Source of the DNA: Clostridiales bacterium
GTDB taxonomy: Bacteria; Bacillota; Sulfobacillia; RBS10-35
Length of the DNA stretch: 64,000 nucleotides
Direction of reading: 5' to 3'
NCBI GenBank assembly: GCA_018729555.1
Contig: JAHHQG010000024.1
Coordinates: 1-64,000 of the forward strand
In this document: positions 33,158 through 41,505 of the stretch, in pieces
How positions within the stretch are numbered: position 1 is the stretch's first letter
Layout: each line of letters begins with the position of its first letter
The notes under the pieces: model-generated
Database searches by the model: none
What the model was told of the DNA's origin: nothing
The model's input: the letters and a program-made list of their open reading frames with translations, nothing else
Translations under genes and position numbers: made by a program

Positions 33158-33770
33158 AGGGGCTCCTTCTCCGGGGACTCTCTCCCAGCCGGCCTGGCCC
33201 TCCCTGGAAACCGTCTTCGCCGAGGAAGGGCAGGAGCGGGCGAAGGTGGATCCCGTGGAGGTGGCCCGGGAAGAGGGGCGCCAGGAGGGAAGGCGCCAGG
33301 GTTACCAGGAGGGCTATGCCGCGGGGGTCCAGCGGGGGCAGGAGGCCCTCCGGGAGGCGGAGGCCATGAAAGAAGCCCTTTTGCGGAGGGAGAAGGAGCT
33401 CCAGGAGCGCTTCCGGGGGCTTTCCGAGGAGCTGGAGAAAGCGGCCCTGGAATGGGCCCTCGCCCTGGCGAGGGCGGTGGTCCTGAGGGAACTTCGGGAT
33501 CCCGCCCAGGCGGTCCTGGAGGAAGCCCGGCGCCTCCTGGAGGGCGGGGAGGCCGATGAAGCGTGGGTCTCCCCGGAGGATTACGAGGCCGTGAAAGGGG
33601 CCTGGACCTGGTCGGTGCCCCTAAAGGCGGAGGATCCCGTGGCCCGGGGCGACCTTTGGCTCTGGAAAGAGGGAGAGCTCCAGCTCTGGGGAGCGTCGCG
33701 CCGCTGGCGGCAGCTGGTGGCCCTCTTGGAAGAAGAGCTGCGGCGGGAAGCCAAGGAGGTGGAGCCGTGA
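33141..33770 (+). CDS. fliH: flagellar assembly protein FliH
   Basis: A protein of 209 residues, the probable regulator of the FliI export ATPase. A Gly-rich heptad segment, REEGRQEGRRQGYQEGYAAG (about 38-57), gives the FliH GxxxG pattern, followed by a coiled coil (about 65-130) and a C-terminal domain. Sequence conservation is low in this family; the position between fliG and fliI supports the call. The ATG lies inside fliG. Confidence 0.88.
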   Translation: MKWWFEGAPSPGTLSQPAWPSLETVFAEEGQERAKVDPVEVAREEGRQEGRRQGYQEGYAAGVQRGQEALREAEAMKEALLRREKELQERFRGLSEELEKAALEWALALARAVVLRELRDPAQAVLEEARRLLEGGEADEAWVSPEDYEAVKGAWTWSVPLKAEDPVARGDLWLWKEGELQLWGASRRWRQLVALLEEELRREAKEVEP

Positions 33771-35068
33771 GGACGGGGAGGGCGGTGGAGGGGGCCATCC
33801 AGCGCCTCCAGCCCTACGGGCGGGGCGGCCGCATCCGGGAGGCCGTGGGCCTTCTCCTGGTGGCGGAGGGGTTGGTGGCGTCGGTGGGGGAGGTGGGTCT
33901 CCTCCACCTTCCCTGGGGGGAGGTGCCGGCGGAAGTGGTGGGCTTCCGCGGCGAAGACGCCCTCCTCATGCCCCTGGGGGAGGTGAAGGGGGTCCAGCGG
34001 GGCGCGTTGGTGGAAGCCCTCCAGCAGCCCCTCAAGGTGGGAGTGGGCCCCGGCATGGTGGGGCGGGTGGTGGGCCCCCTGGGGGAACCCCTGGACGGGG
34101 GGCCCCTCTGGGAGGTGGCGGAGGAGAGGGTATTGGAGGGGGAGGCTCCGGCGGCCCTGGAGCGGGCTCCCATCCGGGAGCGGCTTCTTACAGGGGTGCG
34201 GGCCATCGATCACCTTCTCACCCTGGGGAAGGGGCAACGGGTGGGCATCTTTGCCGGCAGCGGGGTGGGGAAGAGCACCCTTTTGGGGATGATCGCCCGG
34301 CGCAACCAGGCGCCGGTGACGGTGGTGGCCCTCATCGGGGAGCGGGGCCGGGAGGTAAGGGAGTTCCTGGAAGAGGATCTGGGGGAGGAGGGGCGGCCCA
34401 AGTCGGTGGTGGTGGTGGCCACCTCGGATCAGCCGGCCCTTTTGCGCATCAAGGCGGCCCACACCGCCACGGCCATCGCCGAGTACTTCCGGGATCAGGG
34501 CCAGGATGTGGTCCTGATGATGGATTCCCTCACCCGGTTCGCCATGGCCCTTCGGGAGGTGGGCCTGGCGGCGGGGGAACCCCCCACCACCCGGGGTTAC
34601 ACCCCCAGCGTCTTTGCCGCCCTTCCCCGGCTGGTGGAGCGGGCCGGGCCGGCGGGCAAGGGGAGCATCACCGCCTTTTACACCGTCCTCGTGGAAGGCG
34701 ATGACTTCCAGGAGCCGGTGGCCGATGCGGTGCGGGGCCTTTTGGATGGCCACATCGTCCTCTCCCGGCGCCTCGCCCAGGAGCATCACTACCCCGCCAT
34801 CGATATCCTCGAAAGCCTGAGCCGCCTCATGCCCAAGGTGGTGGGGGAAGAGGAGCTGCGGTGGGCGGGGGAGGCCCGCCGGATCCTCGCCACCTACCGG
34901 GATGCCCAGGACCTCATCCATATCGGCGCCTACCAGCCGGGGCGAGACCCGGAGATCGATCGGGCCGTGGCCCTTCGGCCCCGCTTGATGGCCTTCCTCC
35001 GCCAGGGGATCCATGAACCTCCGGGGACCGAGACCCTCGCCCAGGTGCTGGGGGAGGGACGGCCGTGA
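33767..35068 (+). CDS. fliI: flagellum-specific ATPase FliI
   Basis: A protein of 433 residues, the F1-beta-like ATPase of flagellar type III export. It has the P-loop GIFAGSGVGKSTLLGMIAR (about residue 161), the catalytic-site IGERGREVREF, Walker B VVLMMDSLTRFAMALRE, and GEPPTTRGYTPSVFA, typical of FliI. The GTG start overlaps the fliH stop, and its end overlaps fliJ by 4 nt. Confidence 0.96.
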   Translation: MRTGRAVEGAIQRLQPYGRGGRIREAVGLLLVAEGLVASVGEVGLLHLPWGEVPAEVVGFRGEDALLMPLGEVKGVQRGALVEALQQPLKVGVGPGMVGRVVGPLGEPLDGGPLWEVAEERVLEGEAPAALERAPIRERLLTGVRAIDHLLTLGKGQRVGIFAGSGVGKSTLLGMIARRNQAPVTVVALIGERGREVREFLEEDLGEEGRPKSVVVVATSDQPALLRIKAAHTATAIAEYFRDQGQDVVLMMDSLTRFAMALREVGLAAGEPPTTRGYTPSVFAALPRLVERAGPAGKGSITAFYTVLVEGDDFQEPVADAVRGLLDGHIVLSRRLAQEHHYPAIDILESLSRLMPKVVGEEELRWAGEARRILATYRDAQDLIHIGAYQPGRDPEIDRAVALRPRLMAFLRQGIHEPPGTETLAQVLGEGRP

Positions 35069-35508
35069 AGGGCGGGGAGCGGTGGCGACGGCTGCAACAG
35101 ATGGCTTCCCTCCGGGAAAAGGTGGCGGCCCACGACTTCCGGGCGGCCCTCGCCGAGGAACGGGAGGCCAAGGAGCTTCTCGAGGAGGGGCGGGCCCGGG
35201 TGCGGGAGGAGGAAGCCCGCTGGAAAGAAGGCCTTTTGAAGGGCGCGGGAAGGGAGGAGCTCCTCTGGATCTGGCAGGGGGCCGAAGGCGCCCGGAAGGC
35301 GGAAAAGGCCCTCTTCCTGGAATGGCGGGCGCGGGAAGCCCTGCGCCGCGAAAAGGAGCGCCGTTTCCAAGAGGCGCGAAGGGACCTTCGGACCTATGAG
35401 CGCCTGGCGGAGAAGGCCGAGGCGGAAGCCCAGAAAAGGACCCGTGACCAAGCCCAAAAGGCCTTGGATGAAGCAGCCATCCTTCGCTGGAAAGGAGGTG
35501 ATGCCTAG
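35065..35508 (+). CDS. fliJ: flagellar export chaperone FliJ
   Basis: A protein of 147 residues, almost entirely charged alpha-helical coiled coil (about 5-140) as expected for FliJ, which stimulates the export gate. It starts with GTG overlapping fliI by 4 nt. Assignment rests on coiled-coil character, size and position; the sequence itself is weakly conserved in this family. An ATG at 35509 starts fliK immediately after the stop. Confidence 0.85.
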   Translation: MKGGERWRRLQQMASLREKVAAHDFRAALAEEREAKELLEEGRARVREEEARWKEGLLKGAGREELLWIWQGAEGARKAEKALFLEWRAREALRREKERRFQEARRDLRTYERLAEKAEAEAQKRTRDQAQKALDEAAILRWKGGDA

Positions 35509-36666
35509 ATGAAAGTGGCCATGATGATGCCCGCCGGGGGGGAGGGGCTTCCCCAAACCCAGGGAAAGGAAGAGTCTTTCCCCGCCGCCGACTGGCTGGC
35601 CGCCCTTCTCCTCGCCCTCTTCGAGGGAAAGGCTCCCCTCCCCGGGGTCCGGCGGGGATGGGCGGGGGAACCCCTTCCGCCGGGTTTGGCGAAGGTGGTG
35701 GAGGCGAAGGCCTTCCCCCTGGCGGAAGGCGCCGCGGCGTCCCCTTTGGAGGCGGGTGGCGAGGGGCAGGTGGAGGGAGCTCCCGGCCTGACCCTTCCCC
35801 TTGGGGCGGATGAAACCCAAGGGCCGGAGGCCCGGGGAGGAAGGGTACCCTCTGCCCCAAAGGAAGGACCTCCATCTTTCCCTTGGCAGCCGGTGACGGT
35901 GCCGGCCCGTGGGGAAACGGGGGACAAGCCCTCCCTCGACCTCGCCCTTCCCGGAAAGGGAGCCCTTCCCATCCTTCCCGCCCCCGGGAAGGAAAGGCAG
36001 GGCCAAGGGGAAGAGAAACCCCTCCACCCGCCGGGGACCATCACCCTTCCCGTCATCCGGGGGCCGCTCCTTCCTCCCGAGGAAAGCCTCTCCTCGAGGA
36101 GTGGGGGGAAACCCCGGGAAAAGGATGGGCTTTTCTCGGGGGACCCCGCCGGCGGGGGAACGCCCCCTCCGCTTGTCCTTCCGCAGGGGATGCGCTCCCC
36201 ATCGTCTCCGGGAGCCGGAAACCCTTCCGTTCCGGAGGCGGTGCGGCCGGAGATGCACCTTGAGGAGCCGGAAGTCTTCTCTTCGGGGGTGGTCTCCCGA
36301 GGCGAGGGCCATGCCTGGCGGGGGCAGGTGGACGCCGGCCACCTCGGGACCCTGGAGATCCAGGTGGAGGTCCGGGGGGAGAGGGTGGGAGCCCGCCTGG
36401 AAGGCCACGCCCAGGCTCTCCAGTGGCTGCGGGATGCGGTGAAGGAGCTGGAGGCGGGCCTTCAGCACCGCGGGCTTTCCCTGGCCCACGTGGAATGGGT
36501 TCCTCAGGGAGGGGGGAGTTCCCCCGGATCGGGAGGCTTTAGCCCCTCAGGGGGGATGCCCTTTCACCACGGCGGGGAGGCCTTTGGAAGGGGAACCTCG
36601 GGCGAGGGGTTTTCCCAGCCGCGCCGGCAGCCGGGCCGGAGGGAAGGCCAAGAGTGGCAGATGTAA
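35509..36666 (+). CDS. fliK: flagellar hook-length control protein FliK
   Basis: A protein of 385 residues. The first ~240 residues are low-complexity, Pro/Gly-rich, as in the FliK ruler region; the C-terminal domain (about 255-335) has the Flg_hook pattern GTLEIQVEVRGERVGARLEG followed by LQWLRDAVKELEAGLQHRGL. The tail is Gly/Arg/Gln-rich. It sits between fliJ and flgD as usual. FliK sets hook length and switches export specificity. Confidence 0.9.
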   Translation: MKVAMMMPAGGEGLPQTQGKEESFPAADWLAALLLALFEGKAPLPGVRRGWAGEPLPPGLAKVVEAKAFPLAEGAAASPLEAGGEGQVEGAPGLTLPLGADETQGPEARGGRVPSAPKEGPPSFPWQPVTVPARGETGDKPSLDLALPGKGALPILPAPGKERQGQGEEKPLHPPGTITLPVIRGPLLPPEESLSSRSGGKPREKDGLFSGDPAGGGTPPPLVLPQGMRSPSSPGAGNPSVPEAVRPEMHLEEPEVFSSGVVSRGEGHAWRGQVDAGHLGTLEIQVEVRGERVGARLEGHAQALQWLRDAVKELEAGLQHRGLSLAHVEWVPQGGGSSPGSGGFSPSGGMPFHHGGEAFGRGTSGEGFSQPRRQPGRREGQEWQM

Positions 36667-36678
36667 GGAGGTGATGGC

Positions 36679-36960
36679 GTGGACGTGACGGCCGTCGGGG
36701 GTGGAGGCGGCGTCAAGCCGGGAGATGTGGGGGATCGCCTGGCCAAGATGGGGAGCGACACCTTCATGCAGCTCCTGGTGGCGCAGCTCAAGTACCAGAA
36801 TCCCCTCCAGCCCCAGAACCAGATGGACTTCGTCAACCAGCTGGCCCTTTTCAGCATGATCGAGCAGCTGCAGGCCATCCGGGAGGAGCTTCGGGCCCTG
36901 CCGGAGGCCCTTCAGAAGGGAGGCGCGGGGGATGGCGGCGGGACCCCTCAAGGGGATTGA
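36679..36960 (+). CDS. flgD: flagellar hook-capping protein FlgD, short form
   Basis: A protein of 93 residues containing only the conserved N-terminal region, DTFMQLLVAQLKYQNPLQPQ and MDFVNQLALFSMIEQLQAI (about 29-72). The C-terminal tudor/Ig-like domain of typical FlgD (about 140-230 residues) is absent. Bacilli also have shorter FlgD proteins, but this one is at the low end. GTG follows TAAGGAGGTGATGGC. It overlaps the next gene by 29 nt. Confidence 0.88.
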   Translation: MDVTAVGGGGGVKPGDVGDRLAKMGSDTFMQLLVAQLKYQNPLQPQNQMDFVNQLALFSMIEQLQAIREELRALPEALQKGGAGDGGGTPQGD

Positions 36961-37351
36961 CGGCGGGGCGAACCTAAGGCCCCTTGGCGAACGTCCCAGG
37001 GAACCCTCAGGGGAGGGCTTCCGGGAGGTCTTCGACCTCACCCTCTCGCGCCACGCCCAAAAGCGCCTGGCCCAGGCGGGCATCGACCTTCGGGGGGTGG
37101 AAGGGGAAGCCCTTCGGGGGGCCTTTGAGGAGGCCCGGAAGAAAGGCGGAAGAGAAGCCCTTCTTCTCACGGACCGGGCCGCTTACATCGTCCATGTGCC
37201 GGAAAAGAAGATCATCACCGCCATTCCACCCGAGAGGTGGCAAGGCGGCGTCTTCACCCATATCGACACCGCCGTGATCTGGCAGGGAGGGCGGCCGGGC
37301 CGCTCGTCGGAGGCCGCCTCCATCAATGAAAGGGAGGGTTCGTCATCATGA
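36932..37351 (+). CDS. flagellar operon protein, TIGR02530-like
   Basis: A protein of 139 residues matching the small flagellar-operon family found between flgD and flgE in Bacilli and Clostridia. It has LTLSRHAQKRLAQAGIDL, then LLLTDRAAYIVHVPEKKIIT and GGVFTHIDTAVIW. The biochemical function is not established. The ATG is inside flgD and the stop overlaps the flgE ATG, consistent with coupled translation. Confidence 0.85.
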   Translation: MAAGPLKGIDGGANLRPLGERPREPSGEGFREVFDLTLSRHAQKRLAQAGIDLRGVEGEALRGAFEEARKKGGREALLLTDRAAYIVHVPEKKIITAIPPERWQGGVFTHIDTAVIWQGGRPGRSSEAASINEREGSSS

Positions 37352-38571
37352 TGCGGGCGCTATATGCGGGCGTTTCGGGGCTGCAAAACCATCAGCTGCG
37401 GATGGACGTGGTGGCCGACAACATCGCCAATGCCAACACGGCGGGCTTTAAGGCCAGCCGGGTGACCTTTGCCGAAACCATGGCCCAGACCCTCCGGGGG
37501 GCGGGGGCTCCCCAGCGGGGCATCGGGGGCACCAATCCCCTGCAGGTGGGCCTGGGAGTGCAGACGGTGGCCATCGATACGGTGGCCACCCGGGGTAGCG
37601 CCGAGATGACCGGGGTGGGCACGGACCTCAGCATCGAGGGCGAAGGGTACTTCATCGTCGAAGGGCCGGGGGGCCGCTTCTACACCCGGGCGGGAGCCTT
37701 CCGGTTCGATGCCCAGGGGAACCTGGTGAATCCCGACGGGTTTAGGGTCCTGGGATGGATCGCCGACAGCCGGGGGAACATCGCCCAGGGGGTGGGGGAC
37801 TTGAAGCCCCTTCAGGTCCAGCTGAACCAAGTCCTTCCCGGCCAAGCGTCCACCGCCATCGATGTCCTGGGGAACCTGGACGCCCGCTCCAAGCCCGGGG
37901 ATACCTTCACCATGTCGGTAGCCGTCACGGACTCCCTGGGGGCCACCCATGTCCTCCTGGTGGAGTTCACCGCCGGGGCCAACCCCGGGGAATGGGACGT
38001 GACGGTGAAGGACGGCGGGGGGAATGTCCTGGCGCAAAGCGCCAATCCCCTCACCTTTGACAGCAGCGGGGTTCCCACCGCCAACACCACCCTCACCTTC
38101 ACCTTCAATCCCCCCGGGGGAGCGGCGGCCATGAACCTCAAGCTGGATCTGGGGTCCCTGCGGCAGATGGCCATGGCGACGGACCTCTTCGGCCGCTCCG
38201 ACGGATACGGGCCGGGCCAGCTGACGGCGGTGACCATCGATCACGGGGGGACCATCCGCGGGAGCTTCTCCAACGGCCGCACCGCCGTCTTGGGGCAGAT
38301 CGCCCTCGCCCTGTTCGCCAACCCGGCGGGCCTGGAGCGGCAGGGCGGAAGCCTCTTTGCCGAGACGGCCAACTCGGGCCGGGCCGATATCGGGGCGCCG
38401 GTCACGGGGGGGCGGGGCGGCATCCTCCCCGGGACCTTGGAGATGTCCAACGTGGATCTGGCCCGGGAGTTCACCACCATGATCACCACCGAAAGGGGCT
38501 TCCAGGCGAACGCCCGGGTCATCACCGTGGCGGACGAGATGCTCCATGAGCTGGCCAATCTGAAGCGATAG
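37348..38571 (+). CDS. flgE: flagellar hook protein FlgE
   Basis: A protein of 407 residues, the hook subunit. It opens with MRALYAGVSGLQNHQLRMDV and DNIANANTAGFKASRVTFAE, has the central FlgE/F/G domains (FYTRAGAFRFDAQGNLVNPD), and ends with EMSNVDLAREFTTMITTERG and a helical tail. Two tandem ATGs (37348, 37351) lie behind AGGGAGG. The strong hairpin at 38579-38608 follows. Confidence 0.95.
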   Translation: MMRALYAGVSGLQNHQLRMDVVADNIANANTAGFKASRVTFAETMAQTLRGAGAPQRGIGGTNPLQVGLGVQTVAIDTVATRGSAEMTGVGTDLSIEGEGYFIVEGPGGRFYTRAGAFRFDAQGNLVNPDGFRVLGWIADSRGNIAQGVGDLKPLQVQLNQVLPGQASTAIDVLGNLDARSKPGDTFTMSVAVTDSLGATHVLLVEFTAGANPGEWDVTVKDGGGNVLAQSANPLTFDSSGVPTANTTLTFTFNPPGGAAAMNLKLDLGSLRQMAMATDLFGRSDGYGPGQLTAVTIDHGGTIRGSFSNGRTAVLGQIALALFANPAGLERQGGSLFAETANSGRADIGAPVTGGRGGILPGTLEMSNVDLAREFTTMITTERGFQANARVITVADEMLHELANLKR

Positions 38572-38578
38572 AGGCGGA

Positions 38579-38608
38579 GGGGGAAAGGCCTTTTTGGGCC
38601 TTTCCCCC
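38579..38608 (+). other. 12-bp perfect hairpin between flgE and fliL
   Basis: GGGGGAAAGGCC (38579-38590) pairs perfectly with 38597-38608 around TTTTTG. No T-tract follows on either strand, so it is better read as an mRNA stabiliser or processing element separating hook from switch genes than as a terminator. Confidence 0.7.
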
Positions 38609-38630
38609 ATCCCGCGTAGGGAGGGTGGCG

Positions 38631-39047
38631 ATGGATACAGGGAAAGGGATCCTGGCGGCGCTGGTGCTGGTGTTGGTGCTCCTCATCCTTCTGGGCGGAG
38701 GCTTTGTCTGGTTCCAGATGCAGGGAAAGGAGCTGAAAGAGCCGCTGCCGGTGGAGGTGGACATGGGGGAGTTCACCACCAATTTGGCCGATACCGAGCG
38801 GACCCGGTACATCCAGACCCAGGTAACCCTTTTGGTTCAAGGGATGGGGATTCAAAAGAAAGTGGCGCAAGAAAAGGCCGCCCTTCGGGATGCCATCAAC
38901 AGCACCTTGCGGAGCTTCACCTCCGCGCGCCTCCAGACACCCCACGGGGAAGACGAGCTGAAGGCGGCCCTGAAGGCGGCGGTGGAAGGCATCCTGGGGC
39001 CCGGCACGGTGCAGAAAGTCTACCTGCCGCGGCTGGTCATCCAGTGA
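38631..39047 (+). CDS. fliL: flagellar basal-body-associated protein FliL
   Basis: A protein of 138 residues: one N-terminal membrane anchor (about 8-30) and an external domain with FTTNLADTERTRYIQTQVTL, typical of FliL, which rings the stators. ATG 38631 has AGGGAGG 6 nt upstream; an in-frame GTG at 38625 lies too close to it. The flbD/motA/motB genes that often lie here in other Gram-positives are absent. Confidence 0.92.
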   Translation: MDTGKGILAALVLVLVLLILLGGGFVWFQMQGKELKEPLPVEVDMGEFTTNLADTERTRYIQTQVTLLVQGMGIQKKVAQEKAALRDAINSTLRSFTSARLQTPHGEDELKAALKAAVEGILGPGTVQKVYLPRLVIQ

Positions 39048-39061
39048 GGGGAGGGAGAGGC

Positions 39062-39973
39062 GTGAAGGTCCGTCCGGGAGGTACTGTCCGTCCTTACAAC
39101 TTTCGGGCGCCCGACAAGTTTTCCAAGGATCAGCTGAGGACTATCCTCATGCTCCACGAGAGCTTTGCCCGGGGGGCGACCACCATGTTCTCCGCCCACC
39201 TCAGGTCCTGGGTGGAGGTGCGGACCGTCACCGCCCTGCAGATGACCTACCGCCAGTTCAGCCAGGAGCTGGGGGAGGCCAGCATCCTGGCGGTGATCTC
39301 GGTGCCGCCCCTTCCCCAGCGCATGGGCTGGAGCCTCGATCCCCGGCTGGCCCTCTACATGCTGGATCGGCTGTTGGGGGGACCCGGCACGGTGCCGGCG
39401 GAGGGGCGGCCCCTCTCGGACATCGAGGAGGTGGTGGTGCGGAGGATCCTCCAGAACATGATGGCGGCCTGGCGGGATGCCTGGAAGCCGGTCCTTTCGG
39501 TGACGCCCAAGGTGGAAGCCTTGGAGACCAATCCCCTTTTCGCCCAGCTGGCGGCCCCCGACGACATCGTCCTGGTGGTGGAGCACCAAGTGCAGGTGGA
39601 GGCGTTTACGGGGGCCCTCAAAAGCTGCTTTCCCTTCCGCCTCTTGGAGCCCATCCTCCCGCGCTTGGCAGCCCGGGGTGGGTTTTGGGCGGAGCCGGAG
39701 GACCACCGGGAGACCAGCGAAGAGCGGATGGCCCGCCACCTCTTGCAGGTGGAGGTGCCCCTCACGGTGGAGGTGGGGCACGTGCGGATGACGGTGGAAA
39801 AGCTCCTCTCCCTGAAGAAAGGGGACCTCCTCCCCCTGGACCGCGGCCCGCAAGAAGAGCTTTCCCTCTGCGTCGGCGGGATCCCCACCTTTTCGGTGAC
39901 GGTGGGACAAGCTTCCCGGCGCCTGGCGGTTCTGGTGCGGGGGGTGGCGAAAGGAGGTGAAGGCCGTGGGTGA
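39062..39973 (+). CDS. fliM: flagellar motor switch protein FliM, lacking the CheY-binding N-terminus
   Basis: A protein of 303 residues. It enters directly with [20 protein letters not shown], which in usual FliM begins near residue 40; the N-terminal SQxEIDALL peptide that binds CheY-P is missing, and no upstream start recovers it. The middle domain (about 30-215) and the C-terminal SpoA domain (about 225-295, with [20 protein letters not shown]) are present. GTG 39062 has GGAGGGAGAGG behind it. No cheY or fliY is nearby. Confidence 0.93.
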   Translation: MKVRPGGTVRPYNFRAPDKFSKDQLRTILMLHESFARGATTMFSAHLRSWVEVRTVTALQMTYRQFSQELGEASILAVISVPPLPQRMGWSLDPRLALYMLDRLLGGPGTVPAEGRPLSDIEEVVVRRILQNMMAAWRDAWKPVLSVTPKVEALETNPLFAQLAAPDDIVLVVEHQVQVEAFTGALKSCFPFRLLEPILPRLAARGGFWAEPEDHRETSEERMARHLLQVEVPLTVEVGHVRMTVEKLLSLKKGDLLPLDRGPQEELSLCVGGIPTFSVTVGQASRRLAVLVRGVAKGGEGRG

Positions 39974-40241
39974 AGGGGTAGACCTCCAGGATTTGAGCCT
40001 GGTGATGGATGTGCCTTTGGAAGTGACGGTGGAGCTGGGGCGGACCACCAAGAAGGTGAAGGAGGTCCTCCAGCTGGGGCCGGGGACGGTCATCGAGCTG
40101 GACCGGCTGGCGGGAGAACCGGTGGATGTCCGGGTCAACGGCCGCCTGGTGGCCAAGGGCGAAGTGGTGGTCCTGGATGAGCTCTTTGCCGTGAGGATCA
40201 CGGAAGTGGTGCCGCAGACAACGGAGGAAGAAGGGGGCTAG
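39966..40241 (+). CDS. fliN: flagellar motor switch protein FliN
   Basis: A protein of 91 residues consisting of one SpoA domain: [40 protein letters not shown] and [10 protein letters not shown]. It is a short FliN, not FliY, since the CheC-like phosphatase half is absent. GTG 39966 sits 8 nt after AGGAGG; GTG 39957 is too close. It overlaps fliM by 8 nt. Confidence 0.94.
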   Translation: MGEGVDLQDLSLVMDVPLEVTVELGRTTKKVKEVLQLGPGTVIELDRLAGEPVDVRVNGRLVAKGEVVVLDELFAVRITEVVPQTTEEEGG

Positions 40242-40243
40242 CG

Positions 40244-40588
40244 GTGGACGCCTGGACGGTGTTGCGGGTGGTGGCAGCCCTTTTCCTGGTCCTGGGGATC
40301 CTCTGGGCCCTTCGCCTTCTTCTTCAGCGGTGGGGCCAGGGGGCCGTGGGGTCGGGGTCCCTCCGGGTCCTGGGGGGCGTTTCCCTGGGAGGCGGCCGCT
40401 CCCTCACCCTGGTGCAGGTGGGGAAGAAAGTCCTGGTCCTGGGGGTGGGGGATAAAGAGGTCCGGCTGTTGCACGTGGTGGAGGACCCTTTGGAAGTGGA
40501 AGAGCTGGGGGGCAGCCGCTGGATCCCCTTGCGGGAAGCGGAAGCCATGGCCCGGGGGAAAGGGGGAAGCGGGCGTGCCGGCGGATGA
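40244..40588 (+). CDS. fliO: flagellar biosynthetic protein FliO
   Basis: A protein of 114 residues with one membrane helix (about 6-27), then GSLRVLGGVSLGGGRSLTLV and KVLVLGVGDKEVRLLHVVED, the FliO/FliZ pattern. FliO helps FliP assemble in the export gate. GTG 40244 is 2 nt after fliN; it overlaps fliP by 14 nt. Note that cheY, which precedes fliZ in Bacillus, is absent here. Confidence 0.9.
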   Translation: MDAWTVLRVVAALFLVLGILWALRLLLQRWGQGAVGSGSLRVLGGVSLGGGRSLTLVQVGKKVLVLGVGDKEVRLLHVVEDPLEVEELGGSRWIPLREAEAMARGKGGSGRAGG

Positions 40589-41222
40589 GGTATTGGGGAA
40601 TCCTTCGGCGGTGCTGCAGATCCTCTACTTTCTGACCGCCCTGGTCTTCATCCCGGCGGTTCTTATGATGACCACCGCCTTCACCAGGGTTTTGGTGGTC
40701 CTCTCCTTTGCCCGCACCGCCGTCGGGGCGGGCCAGCTGCCGCCCACGGCCATCCTGATCGGCCTCTCCCTCTTTTTGACCATCTTCATCATGGCGCCGG
40801 TGGGAAACCAGGTGTACGAAGAGGCATGGCTTCCCTACCGGGAAGGGACCATCACCTTCGAGGAAGCCTTCCGGATCGCCCAGGAACCTTTGAAGGCCTT
40901 CATGCTGAAGGAAACCCGGGAGCAGGATCTGGAGCTCTTCCTCCGTCTGGGGGGGTATCCCGTGCCCCTGCCGAGGGAAGAGATCCCCATGACGGCCCTC
41001 ATCCCCGCCTTTGCCATCAGCGAGCTGAAGACGGCCTTTCAGATCGGCTTCATCCTCTACCTGCCCTTTCTGGTGATCGACATGGTGGTGGCCAGCACCC
41101 TCATGTCCATGGGGATGCTGATGCTGCCGCCGGTGCTGGTGTCTTTGCCTTTTAAAGTTCTTCTCTTTGTGCTGGTGGACGGCTGGCACCTTTTGGTGCA
41201 GAACTTGGTGGCCAGTTTTTAG
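40575..41222 (+). CDS. fliP: flagellar export-gate protein FliP
   Basis: A protein of 215 residues, a core channel subunit of the type III export gate. It shows MMTTAFTRVLVVLSFARTAV, FLTIFIMAPV, AFAISELKTAFQIGFILYLP and VIDMVVASTLMSMGMLMLPP, all FliP hallmarks. Four hydrophobic segments are visible. The N-terminus is short, so it inserts without the longer cleavable signal of proteobacterial FliP. GTG start inside fliO. Confidence 0.95.
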   Translation: MPADEVLGNPSAVLQILYFLTALVFIPAVLMMTTAFTRVLVVLSFARTAVGAGQLPPTAILIGLSLFLTIFIMAPVGNQVYEEAWLPYREGTITFEEAFRIAQEPLKAFMLKETREQDLELFLRLGGYPVPLPREEIPMTALIPAFAISELKTAFQIGFILYLPFLVIDMVVASTLMSMGMLMLPPVLVSLPFKVLLFVLVDGWHLLVQNLVASF

Positions 41223-41234
41223 GGAGGTTTTCCC

Positions 41235-41504
41235 ATGACCGACGGGATGGCCATGGAGCTGGCGAGGCAGGCGTTGGTGACGGCGGTCCTGGTGGCGGCC
41301 CCCGTCTTGGGGTTGGGCCTTCTGGTGAGCCTTCTCGTAAGCCTCTTCCAGGCCACCACCCAGATCAACGAGCAGACCCTCACCTTTATCCCCAAGATCC
41401 TGGCCATGCTGGCCGGGCTCCTCCTCTTCGGGCCCTGGATGCTCCGGATGCTGGTGGATTTCACCCAGAGGGTCTGGTCCTACTTTCCGGGAGGGGGAGG
41501 CTGA
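41235..41504 (+). CDS. fliQ: flagellar export-gate protein FliQ
   Basis: A protein of 89 residues with two membrane helices (about 15-38 and 52-75) and the FliQ motif SLFQATTQINEQTLTFIPKI between them. The ATG follows AGGGAGG with good spacing; the stop is 1 nt before fliR. The order fliP-fliQ-fliR-flhB-flhA is universal. Confidence 0.95.
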   Translation: MTDGMAMELARQALVTAVLVAAPVLGLGLLVSLLVSLFQATTQINEQTLTFIPKILAMLAGLLLFGPWMLRMLVDFTQRVWSYFPGGGG

Positions 41505-41505
41505 G

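Noticed and set aside
38594-39061. N-terminal extension of FliM upstream of GTG 39062
   Set aside because: The open frame continues upstream across fliL but encodes Gly/Arg/Pro-rich sequence without the CheY-binding motif.
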